A stretch of 64,000 nucleotides of DNA from Clitopilus passeckerianus (lineage: Eukaryota; Basidiomycota; Agaricomycetes; Agaricales; Entolomataceae): NCBI GenBank assembly GCA_944990035.1, contig CALYLX010000142.1, positions 1,364,001-1,428,000 on the forward strand, in the 5' to 3' direction. The position numbers and the translations under genes are program-made. This document shows, piece after piece, positions 48,656-60,000 of the stretch. Numbering within the stretch: position 1 is the stretch's first letter; each line of letters opens with the position of its first letter. Below the pieces are notes generated by a model, which worked only from the letters and a program-made list of their open reading frames with translations, made no database searches and was not told the DNA's origin.

Positions 48656-50701
48656 ATGGTAGGCGAAACTTTCTATCTTGACGGCTTTCTTGATCTCATG
48701 CTGTTGAACAGGGACAAACACTTTCTTCACCTTGTCAGTACTGATCGCGTTTCGTGCAAATTTATACGCATTCTGAATGCTTTAACAGCCACCAGAAAGA
48801 GATCTGAGACGGGAGGAAATCATGATTTTGCCTTTGGCGTTTCAGACATGCAAGGATGGAGAATTTGTACGTTTCTCTTTCTGCCATCTTTCACAGAATT
48901 GGGCGCTCATTCTATGACATATTATCCCTTTATTATTGTGTTGAATAGCCATGGAGGACGCGCATGCGATCATTTTGAACCTAGATGAAGGAAAAGAGGA
49001 ATCCAGCGCCTTCTTTGGAGTATACGATGGTCACGGAGGTCAGAGAACCTGTTCTCTTAACCCAATTATGGCATTAATAGAAGGCATTTAGGCGGAACTG
49101 TTGCCCGATTCGCTGGAGACCATGTGCATAAACGACTTACACAGGAGGAGTCATATCAGAAAGGACAATACGAAGCCGCCCTGAAGAAGGCATTTCTAGG
49201 AACCGATGAGGACTTGCTGGCTGGTGCGTTGCTAGCATCCTGCAATATATTGTGCAATCGATAGATACCCCACATAGACCCTTCGCATACACGAGATCCA
49301 TCCGGCTGCACCGCAGTCGCGGCCCTGGTCACCGCTGACGGCCACATCTATGTGGTAAGTCTCTTCTCAAATATTTCTTTCTGTGTTCTCATATCAACAG
49401 GCCAATGCTGGTGACTCGCGAGCTGTCCTGTCGGTGAAAGGAGAGGTGAAGCCGCTAAGCTTCGACCACAAGCCTACAAGCGACGGCAAGTCGTCAACTT
49501 TGATCCATGTGATAACGGCAATCTAATAGGATTGAAAACAGTGGAGAAAGAACGTATACAAGGCGCTGGCGGGTACATTGAATTTGGTCGTGTCAACGGT
49601 TCGTACTTGGTTCTGTCCACCTTAAGCTGGTAATTGAACGTGACGGTGTACATTTAGGAAATCTTGCGCTATCAAGAGCTCTGGGTGATTTCGAATTCAA
49701 GAAAAATTACTCCCTTTCACCTGAACGACAAATCATCACTGCCGATCCTGATGTTACTTGCCATGAATTGACTGATGAAGATGAATTCATCGTCATTGCT
49801 TGCGATGGTGAGTCACTCGGTTCAGCCTACAGATTTGACCTGACAGGTTCTAGGTATCTGGGATTGCCTGACTTCGCAGCAAACCGTTGATTTCGTTCGC
49901 CGACAAGTCGCCGACGGTAAAGATCTCCAGGAAATATGTGAAAACATGTGTGACCATTGCTTGGCTCCCGATACATCATCCGGAGCTGGTATTGGATGTG
50001 ATAACATGACTGTCATGATTATTGCACTGCTACGAGGCAAAACCAAGGAGGAGTGGTACGCTTGGGTCAAGGATCGGGTCGAGAAGAAATACGGTTATGA
50101 TACTCCAGCGTCACCTCCCCAGCTCTACTCCGCTAGCCGCCTTATGTCGTTCCGCGCCCGACGCGAAGCTCAGGAACGCGGTCAGCGGGCTCCCCCTGAG
50201 GACAGCTACATTTCACCGCTTGCCAGGGTGCTTGCCCAGAATGGCGGTATCTCGTTCTTGACAAACGGGGGCTTTGTAAACGATAGCCAGGCAGCCACTT
50301 TGATGTTTGGAAATGATGATTCCGAGGAGGAAGACAGCGGAGACGAAGAGAATGGCGAAGAAGAGGGAAGCAGCTCCTCGTTCTTCAGCAGAACGCTCGG
50401 CCTCGGACATGCTGATTCGGACTCATCAGACCCAACAAAGAGCCTCAAGGACAAGCTTTACGAGTTCGAGAGGGATGACTCCGATCTAGATGAAGATATT
50501 GACATGGACGATCACCTCGACGGCGATGCAATCCACCTCCAGGGTGAAGCCCCTCCTCCCCCGAAACAGCTACCCAACGGTGACCAGTCCACCTCGCCCG
50601 TCGCTCAGCTAGAGTCAAAGCCGCATGGTGATGCACCCCTCCCTGTCTTAAAAGCAGAAGGGCTTTTAGACGGAAGTGAAGACCCAACTGTCAACTCGTA
50701 A
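48656..50701 (+). CDS. PP2C-type Ser/Thr phosphatase (Ptc2/Ptc3-like)
   Basis: Mg/Mn-dependent protein phosphatase that turns off stress MAP kinase and checkpoint signals in yeasts. The first coding exon is only the ATG (48656-48658); intron 48659-48711 follows, then exon 2 starts GGA and reads GQTLSSP. A second intron joins to [20 protein letters not shown] then MQGWRISMEDAH. Catalytic PP2C motifs: [86 protein letters not shown] and [15 protein letters not shown]. The spliced start MGQTLS fits N-myristoylation. The tail (last about 200 residues) is acidic ([20 protein letters not shown]) and Pro-rich, as in Ptc2/3-type proteins. Frame intact. Confidence 0.92.
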
Positions 50702-51040
50702 TCTGGACTCGATACAAAGATGTATATTTCCTACCGTACCCTCACTTCCATTTCTCAATTCTGTATCAAATTCTTCTCTCTCTCTACTCTTGGTGTTTTG
50801 TCGCTCACTTTCTGGTCTTCACTGTCATTGATATCATGTCCATGTAGCACAACACATCTGCAACTCACTCACTGTGACATCGACGGTTTTTTCAGGCTGC
50901 AACTTTACCCCATGTTACGTCGCGTATAGTATATCTTCGAATTCTACTTTCTTTTCGTTGTTCAGTCGAGCGTAGTAGCAGGATCCCTATTTATTATCTC
51001 TACTGTACAACATAAGCAGCCTCGACCATTACTTTGTCAA
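50702..51040. other. Convergent intergenic region, 339 bases
   Basis: Shared 3' flank of the PP2C and NudC-domain genes. T/C-rich on the plus strand; no gene seen. Confidence 0.55.
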
Positions 51041-52999
51041 TCAGAGGTTTTTTATGAGAATCAGTTCCCCTTCTGTGAGGCAGACGAGGATATATTCGCC
51101 TGGGTCCGTCTGTATGGCTCCAACGCCCAAGAGAGAACCGCCCTTTCCATCAGCTACCTTGAGAATGGCCTGCTTGCCCCACTTCTCTGTTGGCGCGGAC
51201 GCCCGATAAATGTAAACGTTCCCACCTCTGTCCCTCACTCCACCTTCAAATGCAAATGTCGCTTTTGACGTGTGGTACGTGAAACGTGTATCTCGTTTGG
51301 ATGCGAGGACAAACGCGAGGGCAGAGAATGTTGATGTATGGACCCACGACAGTGCTTTTTCAGAACCCACGCTTTGCGCTGAAAAGACCGCCCCATCGAC
51401 GTTGCTCTTGATTATCAGCGAAAGCGGAGCCAGTCCTCCGGGTAACGGCGTGGAGAGCAACTGAACCGGGGCATCGAAGGAGGAAGACATTGGGCCCCCA
51501 TCAGCGCCCACCCACGTAAGATACGCCAGGCGGCCGACTGATTCGTCCACCTCCAGATCCATTTCTCCCTCGGCAAGGCTGGGGATGCCCCGCCCAAGGC
51601 CGAGGCCGCTGGCGTCTTCTCCATCCCGTAAGGCAGCTGTATATTTCTCGAGAGACTCGCGGATATGCCATAGTTCGGATGGGTCGAGGGTCTCTGGGAC
51701 CTCGATGTCCTCGTCGGACGCTGAGCCATTCGCGGCATTGCCTACTGACTTGAATACATGACTCCATCTGGTGCCTTCATGTTGCTTGTCCATGTATAAG
51801 GTCAGCAGACCTATGTTGTGCTCTGCCTCCCTGTCCCATGTCCAGTAGCTCGTAGACGCAGAGATGCCAGCCCACAAGGGTTTGGTGGTATACCGGGGGA
51901 TGGGAATGGAGGTCTCAACTGCTAAGTCGACATGAACAGTGACAGTTGTGGGGGAGAATAAAACCTTGATTGAATGTTTGGGTGTGTTCGAAGGAAGGGG
52001 GATGGCGACTGTAACGGAATCGGAGGACTGAATCCAGGAATACGGGGGAAGCCTCGGTTTGTCGGATATTGCAGCATCAAGCTGTTCTCCTGCACGGGGA
52101 ATTGGGGCGAGCTCGTCAGGAGTCGGCTCGTGGGGTGAAGGGGCGACCTGGCCAACGGGCCTAAACTTGGAGCCACCGACAAGTAAAAGGCCGGCTGTGG
52201 AACTGTCGTATGCAATGTACAATGGTACATCGTCGCCACGCCAGTGCCAGAGGGGAACCATTTCTCGAATATCGTTGGAAGGGCGCAACGAGAGGAGCTC
52301 AATCTTGATAGCATATACGTCAAACTCGAGGGAAGGACGTTTCTTTTGGCTCGAGGGCTTGGATGGTTCGTCAGGTGTCCCATAGTGGCGACAGGATATG
52401 ATTGCAGTGGCAGTAATTGGGGTAGTCTTGTGAGCGCCGTGAATCCTGAATGGTATTTCAGAAGCTTCTGGTAGGACGAAAGTACCGATGGGAGTCGAGG
52501 GGCCTTGCTCCTTCACAGGGATAGCATAGAGCATTCCAAGTCCGTCTGAGACGAGCAAGAGGCTTTCAGAAACAAATGCAGCTGACGGATATTCGCTGTT
52601 CTTTTCATTGGGGCCCTCTCTACCGATGTGCGTCGGCAGTTCAGCCAGAACTTGCAAGATAGGTGACAATGTGTCCTACTTTGTGGTCAATGAGATCTTG
52701 GAATTCGGACGTAGATATCATTTACTCACTGAGTTAAAACGAACCAATATAATTCGATACGAAGAGTCCACATACGCCGCCAGAGGAGCATTCTCGCATG
52801 CAGCCAAGTGATTATGGGTTATGCGGCTTTGAACTTCCTGGAAAGAGAATGTGGATTTGCCAGAGATCGCAATCTGGCTCGGTTTGTGCTCCAACTCATA
52901 GCGTGCGACACAGTCTCCTTGAGTAAGAGGGTCAAGCTTGTATCCTTCGAACTTGGGGTTTGTTAGGTTTCTTGAGACTGTGAAAGATGGTGAGTCCAT
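51041..52999 (-). CDS. NudC/CS-domain protein, NUDCD1-like
   Basis: Predicted Hsp90-linked co-chaperone-type protein; human NUDCD1 is a COPA-interacting member. Two exons: MDSPSFTVSRNLTNPKFEGY at the N-terminus, with a short intron near 52680-52720, then one long exon. The N-terminal part (residues about 1-300) is beta-rich: FQEVQSRITHNHLAACENAP, SLLLVSDGLGMLYAIPV, PITATAIISCRHYGT. The central CS domain starts PYSWIQSSDSVTVAIPLPSN, HSIKVLFSPTTVTVHVDL, PLWAGISASTSYWTWDR, as in NudC proteins. The C-terminal half reads LGRGIPSLAEGEMDLEVDES and ends GEYILVCLTEGELILIKNL. Domain order matches NUDCD1 rather than NudC itself. Confidence 0.82.
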
Positions 53000-53353
53000 C
53001 GTGAGTGTGTGCGATTCAGACGCGTGACGATTTTGCAGTCACGAAGCTTTGTGAGTATCTGTCTTTTTGCCGTTATTCTAGGCTATTCGTGGCCATTCCT
53101 GCCGTAGGACCAACATCGAACGATATCAATGGCGTGCGCTATGGATTGAGATTGAATCGGGATGGTCACTTGCAGTGACGGTTCTTGACAAGATTCTTGC
53201 ACAACAAAAAGTGACCTTTTACACATTTCACTCCTGCCAACCGTGATGTGAGTTTCGATGACTTCGTAACCACAACAAAACTGACTGCTAAATTTTAGGA
53301 AGTCTTTGAAGTTCGCCTCAAGCAGATGGCTTAACTGGGCTAATTTCAGGTCA
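53000..53353. other. Divergent intergenic region, 354 bases
   Basis: Promoter region shared by the NudC-domain gene (minus) and the short-chain dehydrogenase (plus). No clear motif or gene. Confidence 0.5.
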
Positions 53354-54720
53354 ATGGAGCTCTGGTCAATTCTGGAACAGAGCTACCTCATTCCAAAGCC
53401 TCGATGGTCTCCTGAACATATTCCAGACCAAACCGGACGCATCGTACTAATAACCGGAGGAAATGCAGGTATTGGGAAGGAATGTGTGAAGGTGAGTACA
53501 AAGTCTTGTCATAAGTTGACAGTCATGGTTGACACAGAAGGCTTGCAGGCACTCCTTTCGCGGAATGCCACCGTGTATATAGCGTGTCGGACGCGCCAAA
53601 AGTCTATGGACGTCATTGAAGAGCTATACGGCGCCACAGGCAACCGTGCCCATTTCATTGAGCTCGACCTTGGAGATTTGGCTTCCGTACAACGTGCGGC
53701 GGAAGAGTTCAAGAGGTCAGTCTCGTTCATTATTCTAGCATGCCGAAGCGTTGATGGTTTCTGTACTGCAGTAAAGAAAGCCATCTTGATATTCTGCTCA
53801 ACAACGCGTTAGTTTTGTTCGTTACTTTCCTTACTTCCCCGTGCCTAAATGTTGTAGCGGCGTCATGTTTCCTCCTATGACCAAGCGCTGTGGGGATTAC
53901 GATGCACAGATACATACCAATGTGCTCGGTAAGCTTGTGTTCCTACTGGCTCAAAGACGATCGATACAAACGTTGATTTATTCAGGTCACTTTTACCTCA
54001 CCAAGCTCCTGCTCCCTACTATGCTCTCAACTGCAAAAGCTGGGAGAGTCCCAAGAATTGTTCACACATCATCTATGGCGCAATACGCAGCTAAGGCTGA
54101 TCCTCTGGATTTCTCAACCTTTAAGTGTGGTCCAGCTAGGGATAGACAGACGACATACGACATGTATGTCCAGTCAAAACACGTGCGTGCTTTCCCTCTG
54201 GTTTGAGTGCAAACTCAATACAACTTTTCAAAAGGCAAATGTTCTGCTGTCCAACGAACTCTCGAGAAGATATGGGAATGAAGGTATAGTCTCGATTGCA
54301 GTGAACCCAGGTGCGCTAGTTACACTTACTTCGAAGTACGTTCAATATTCATTCTTTGCTAGGAAACCTCAAAACAGAACTTGGACGTGATGTAACAGAC
54401 TGTTTCGTCAAGTTTGGTCTGGTGAGTTCAAGCCTTATTTCAGGTGTCTTATTCACTCTCACACGCTCCACAGTCTCTGTTGCAGATATATGACGCACAG
54501 CAAGGGGCTATCACCCCACTTTGGGCTGCAACCGCTGAAGAGACCAAGGCATATGGTGGAAAGGTGATTTAACCGATGAATCTGTTTGCTCAGTACTGAT
54601 GTCGGTATCCAGTTTCTGGTGCCGTGGGCGAGGTTGAGGGCTGCTCATCCGGCTACTCGAAATGAGGAATTGTCCAGAGACCTATGGAATTGGCTTGAAG
54701 ATCAGTTACCAAATTCTTGA
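53354..54720 (+). CDS. Short-chain dehydrogenase/reductase (retinol-dehydrogenase-like)
   Basis: NAD(P)-dependent oxidoreductase with Rossmann fold; substrate unknown. Starts MELWSILEQSYLIPKPRWSP at the ATG 53354; upstream frame lacks ATG. Cofactor motif IVLITGGNAGIGKECVK (TGxxxGIG), then across introns ALLSRNATVYIACRTRQKSM, HFIELDLGDLASVQRAAEEF, HLDILLNNA joined to GVMFPPMTKRCGDYDAQIHT, HFYLTKLLLPTMLS, RIVHTSSMAQYA, and the catalytic YVQSKH (Tyr-x3-Lys). Later ANVLLSNELSRRYGNEGIVS, IAVNPG and NLKTELGRDVTDCFVKFGL, ending DLWNWLEDQLPNS. About nine exons, all in frame. It resembles WW-oxidoreductase/retinol dehydrogenase-type fungal SDRs. Confidence 0.9.
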
Positions 54721-55045
54721 GTATGACTGGATACCCCACCTCGTTTCTAATGGACCCGCCCAGTCTTCGTTAATGTATCATATTTTGATCTTTATTTTCA
54801 CTTTCTACCTTATCGATCTCTTACTTGATTACCTCTTTTCCATTCTGCTTCTACCATTCGTATACCCAGTAGCTGTGACGGTACCGATGAGGATGACGAC
54901 TGTGATGGTAGAGCATCCCGATTTGGAGATCCACGTGAGCTCAGCGTGCTGATAGTGGTGTGCCCCGCCGAAGCAGCTCAGCCCCTCACGACTCTTTCAC
55001 ATCGAACGATATAGACCGTTAGGGTCGCCGTCGTCGTTTCCGACG
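54721..55045. other. Intergenic, 325 bases
   Basis: 3' flank of the dehydrogenase and promoter of the next gene; T-rich 54770-54870. No gene seen. Confidence 0.55.
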
Positions 55046-57002
55046 ATGTCCTCGTCCAATTCCACTCTGACTGATTTGCTTGCGTCAACTCCCCATCGTC
55101 TTGCATTCAGTTTACCTCTTTTCTTCGTTTCTCTTCTCCTCATTTTCGCTGGGACCTTTCTCACTCTTGACCGAACCCGTTCATTTCCGTCAAGTTATGC
55201 TGCGTTACCTATGCCTGGGGCTCTTGAACCCGAGAAGAAACGAAGGAAATTCAATTATATCCTCGAGGGTGGAACTGGTGGTTTAGCGATCGGTTATGTC
55301 TTCGGAGGTAAGCTGGGACTTTTAACTTAGATAACGCTTGTGCAATGGATCTAATCTACATTGACCAGTCCAACTTTCTACTTTCTTTACCTTGCTTGTC
55401 CCCAATGTGTCGCCATCTGCGCCATTATCACCAAATGCATTCCTTGCTGTCTGGATCTTATCATGCCTAGTGACGACATTAATTGGTGGACGATACCGAT
55501 ATTGCGCTCGTTTGTTCGCTGGTATTTGTGGAGGGTGAGTACCTTGGGTCTGCATTGTGAAATGGGAGCTCATTTTCCGCAGTGCCCTGACTGCCCTAGC
55601 GTTATCTGTCATTATACACCCTTCGCTCCTCACGCGACAAGTTTTGGTTGCACTTTTTGCAATCCTCTACCCTATCGTCATCTTTCTCTGCTATATCCCT
55701 CGTCTCCGCTGTTTCCTCCATGCGACCTTCAGATTCTCTGCCTCTTCTGCTGGTGCTTTCTGCTTCATAATCAGCATCGCTATTCTTTCGAAAACCCCTG
55801 CTTGGGTAAATGTCTGGGAGCGCCTCTGGCTTCATGATGGCACCACATGGGGGACTTCGAAGGAGCGAGGGATGAGCGCCGCATTCTGCATCTTAACTTG
55901 CTGTGGTGTGGTGAGCGATTGGGCGTTCAACAAATGGCTGGGCGAATGTCCAGACGAGGTGAGGAAATTGCATGCTGGATCAACTTCGCCACTAAAATGA
56001 TCCGTTATTTAGAAATGGGACAATTACCTTGCCAAGTATGCTGCGAATCTCCCAAGTGATTCGTCTCGAGCGGGAACATTCACGCCCCTCCCATCGCGTT
56101 CCCTATGGAACCGCTTGTTTGGTTCCTCAGGGACTGATGATGCCCTTCCTCCTCTCCAACCTCCCTTCGGGAGATCCACATCCATGGGTAGCATCACAAA
56201 GGATCCGCTCGAGCTCGAATCTCTAGACGGTTTCTCGAAATCCTTATCTTATGATGACCCACCTGCGACTGGTGTCCTCAGGAAGAAATCCCAAGCGCCG
56301 TCCGCAAGGTTTATCCCTCCGAAGCGAAGTCAGACAAAGAGGATCCGGGGGAGGAGGCGACCAATCAAGTTTGGCGCCGACCTAAGCTCCGAGTCCGATG
56401 GCGAATCCTCCACAAACGAGGCAGATACGAGAGTCAGGCCATGGCTTCTTCAGAAGTTCTCCACAAGCTCCTCCACGCCAACTTTAGTGGAAGAGCCGAT
56501 GAGGACTGAAACAGGTGACCTCAAGAAACCCCGGATCCTCACCGTGGGTCCCGATGGGGTGGATATTTCAGACTATGAAGAGGACATCACGACTCCCCAG
56601 AGCGCGATTCCGGACAGCAAACGCGGCGAACCTGGGTGGGTACCCGCTTTTATTCGCCAATCGATCTCCTCAAACGGGAGCAATCACGGGGACGATAAGC
56701 AGCAGACCAACGGATTACCTCCTCCCGTCATGGCACCTGTCCCAACAACGCCATCCTTGATTCAGGCATACAACCGTATAGCAGCTGCACAACAAGATGC
56801 ATTCAATTCTCATTCTCCGCTTTCCCAATCTATTAATACGGAGATGGGAAACAATGTACCTCGACATGATGGGCTGCCAAATACGCAAAATGTCGGAGAT
56901 GTCAGGGATTTCAACAAAGAGGAGGACGTCGTTTCACGGACTCGAAAGGCTCGCGAATGGGATCACTTCTGGAAGGAGGTGGCTCGTAAAGCATCCTCAT
57001 GA
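55046..57002 (+). CDS. Multi-span membrane protein, DUF4203/TMEM198-like, with disordered tail
   Basis: Role unknown; DUF4203 proteins resemble TMEM198/TM7SF3. Five or so exons. N-terminus MSSSNSTLTDLLASTPHRLA, then helix LPLFFVSLLLIFAGTFLTL, a loop with EPEKKRRKFNYILEGGTGGL, and across introns hydrophobic spans VQLSTFFTLLVPNVSPSAPL, LAVWILSCLVTTLIGGRYRY, ALTALALSVIIHPSLLTRQV, LFAILYPIVIFLCYIPRLRC and GAFCFIISIAILSKTPAW. A Cys-rich segment ILTCCGVVSDWAFNKWLGEC follows. The last exon encodes a long polar tail with basic blocks (KRIRGRRRPIKFG) and a conserved-looking end TRKAREWDHFWKEVARKASS. Family label rests on topology and the C-terminal EWDHFWKEV motif. Confidence 0.72.
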
Positions 57003-60000
57003 TAAACCTTGCTTCTTCCTCTACTTCCCGAAAACCAGCATGATGACAACGAGACTGTTATCGGTGTCTTGGACACTTTACTCTTACTTTTATTTTATCT
57101 CTCGCTAACCTTATACTTTACCTGCATTACGACTTTGTACGACATGACTTGACACGATGTAACGACCTTTCACGAATCACGAATGCTATTCTTGTTGCTA
57201 ACTCCGTGTTCAACAAGATAAGCCTCGTTGGCGGTCTTGTGTACCAGTGGGACCAGTATTCGCAGAGACCATGAGACAAGGTGGACATGATCTCCAATGA
57301 GCTATCCTCGAGGCACATCTCCTTCTCAAACCCTATCTCTTCATAAATGAAGTATGTGAAAACGCTCCTCGAGGGCCCGGCGGTACGAAGTTTACTCTGG
57401 CACTGAAACGAACGGCATGTCAAGACTGTATCACTTGATTTCGAGGATGCAATTCAGTTCTTTCCTACAGCACATGAAATGACAACATGGGGAAGCCAGA
57501 TGAATACAGATAAGTAGTTTGAAGGTGATAGATCTCACTTGTCTCTCCGTATGGCCAACAGTCAACAGAACAAGGGCTACAGCCACTGTTGTCGACGTGG
57601 CCTGCAGGGTAGAAACCGTTGAGCACAATGTGGACACGTCAAAGTCAACAACATGTATGGCGCAAGAGGGTTGATGGGCAGTCCGAGTCGGATACTCAAC
57701 ACCACTGAACAGGTTCATGCCCATTTGTGCTCAACATCGAGCTAGAAGTTAGTGGCGTCAGTGATATACTGTTGTTCGACATCTGCTCAAGGTCATCAGA
57801 CTCAGGGAGGTGTATAGCTAGTGCAAAACAAGGTCTACAAGACTACAACACGGCGGCCGACAATTGGGATGTGACTGCGGCATCTGGTGCAAGGTAGCCT
57901 TTTGTGGATCGGGATGTGTTGATTGTGAAGAGGTACCGGCGGTTCACTCAAAAGGGGAGAGCACCTAAATTGTCGGCGCACACACACCAGGCCGCGGTTT
58001 CACACTGGAGTGGTACCCTTACGAGTGCACAAGAAATCAAGTGAGAACCAATCAGAGGCTGCATTGCAGAAACGTTCATCCTTTGAGTCTTTATGACCAA
58101 CCAATGTTATTTTCAGTATTCGATGGATTTATTGAGCAGCAGAAGTAGTACCATTGTTGACAAAGTGTAGCCTTATCGAGTAGTACTTGGACTATTTCCA
58201 CAGTTATTCCGGAACAAAAACTGGTTGAAGTTCGTGAGCTTGTCACGAGTTCATTCAGCTGATAGATAAGCCCTCCGCTGTCGCAATTCTATCAATGATA
58301 GCAGCAGAAATTGCTTCCGGCGGCATGGGTATGTTGCGGCTTGTGTAAGGGGTTACGCAGAGTCCAAGTGAGAGCCAAGTGAAGAGTGAATAGGATCGTG
58401 TATATCACCGAACACTGACATATGACTGGACACATATGCCAGCAATCAATGCCGTTATTCCAAGGTCCTAAGGTCTGCGATCAGCACCGCGGACTCCAAT
58501 CCTATGTTTAGCATACATGGAAGCTTGGCCGTCCATGTTGTCACGTCCGATAGGAGAAATTCGCAGGTCTCAACATGGCGAAATGTGACGGAGACTGCTC
58601 ACGGGCCACCAGAGGTATCACCCCGGAATAAACATCTCGTCCCCATTCTTTGGTGGGTAAACAGGCACTCTCCATCGGCAAATTATCGCATCCTTGCCCA
58701 CGAACAAATCTCTAGACAGCTTACAAGCGACTGGGACCTGTTGGGGCCCTTGTCTTGAGAAATCATCGAAAATCAGGCCCATTGCTGAGAAATCGAGCTG
58801 ATGAAGGGTACGACTGAGGGCACCGTAGCAAATCCTGGAGGGAGCAGAGTTCACACACAGAGATTTGGTTGTCAGGTTCCCGTGGGACGCAGCCGGCGGC
58901 TCCTAGGTTGGGAGCAGAGTTAGTGTCGGTATCGAGGCCAAACGAGGAGGTACCCTGAGTCTCCGGTTGACGAACTAGATCCACCAAAGAGAGCTGGTCG
59001 AGGATACTAATTGGGGGTCCACGGGGAAATACCCTGAGACAGAGACAGACAGGTAGCCAATAGAGAAGAGCGTAGGTTTCAGACAGGAATTAATTTCGGA
59101 GAAGTCAACGCCTCTTACTGGAGGTTGACTATCATCATAGGAAATTGAGAGAGGGCCTGAAGAGTCCTTCACGACCTTGAGAATACTTCGCCTTTACAAG
59201 CGAGAAGACGGTCGACTCTTATTCGCTGCGGGGTAGAGGAGGTATGGGGTACCCGCTGCAGCATACTATTGGTTGAATGCAAGGCAATGATGTGACCATC
59301 ACTTGCCTTCATTTAGACTCATGTCATGCGGTCAAAACGAAACTGGGTCCACTGGAGGAGCAAATACGAATCTCAGAAATCGCAACTGATATCTATTATT
59401 AGTGTCAGAGTGGCGTTTGAAGTGCACGTAGGTGATATCATCAAACCAGAAGTTGGGTTTTGAGCCAAGGGTATTGTTTTTCCACCATACTTAGTTTGTG
59501 AGTCTAGATGAGCCGTACTATCTGGAGTTTATCGTGGCAAAATACGACGAGCTAGGCACCAACTATCCAACAACCGCGTTCTTCTCAGGTAGTAGCAGAG
59601 CAGAGTAGTAAAGGGACCTTTGCGGCATCGAGGATCAGTCTTCACAATGTGCTTGCTCTGGACCGCCGGCTGTCAAGGGCTGAGAGCGGTATCCTTACCC
59701 CCATTTCACCGAGATTGATGATCAGAGCGGTTAGGATATTCATGGCCGATGCACTCACCTGGACGGGAAGAGGCGGCCCGCCCGGAAAAATACAGCGAAG
59801 GGTGTCGTAAAGCAAAGTTTGGCTGTCTGTTACAGAGTCGCGAAAGACAGTGAGAAAAGGCCGGATGGCATGTCGGTATCCTTTGAAAAGCTTGACTGAT
59901 GTTCTCCTATCAGGCGGAAAGTCTCGCGTTTGCAGCCTCAGCCTTCAACCCCCCAGTGCAGAATAGCAAGAAAAATCCCGCATATCAAGGATTTTACCGT

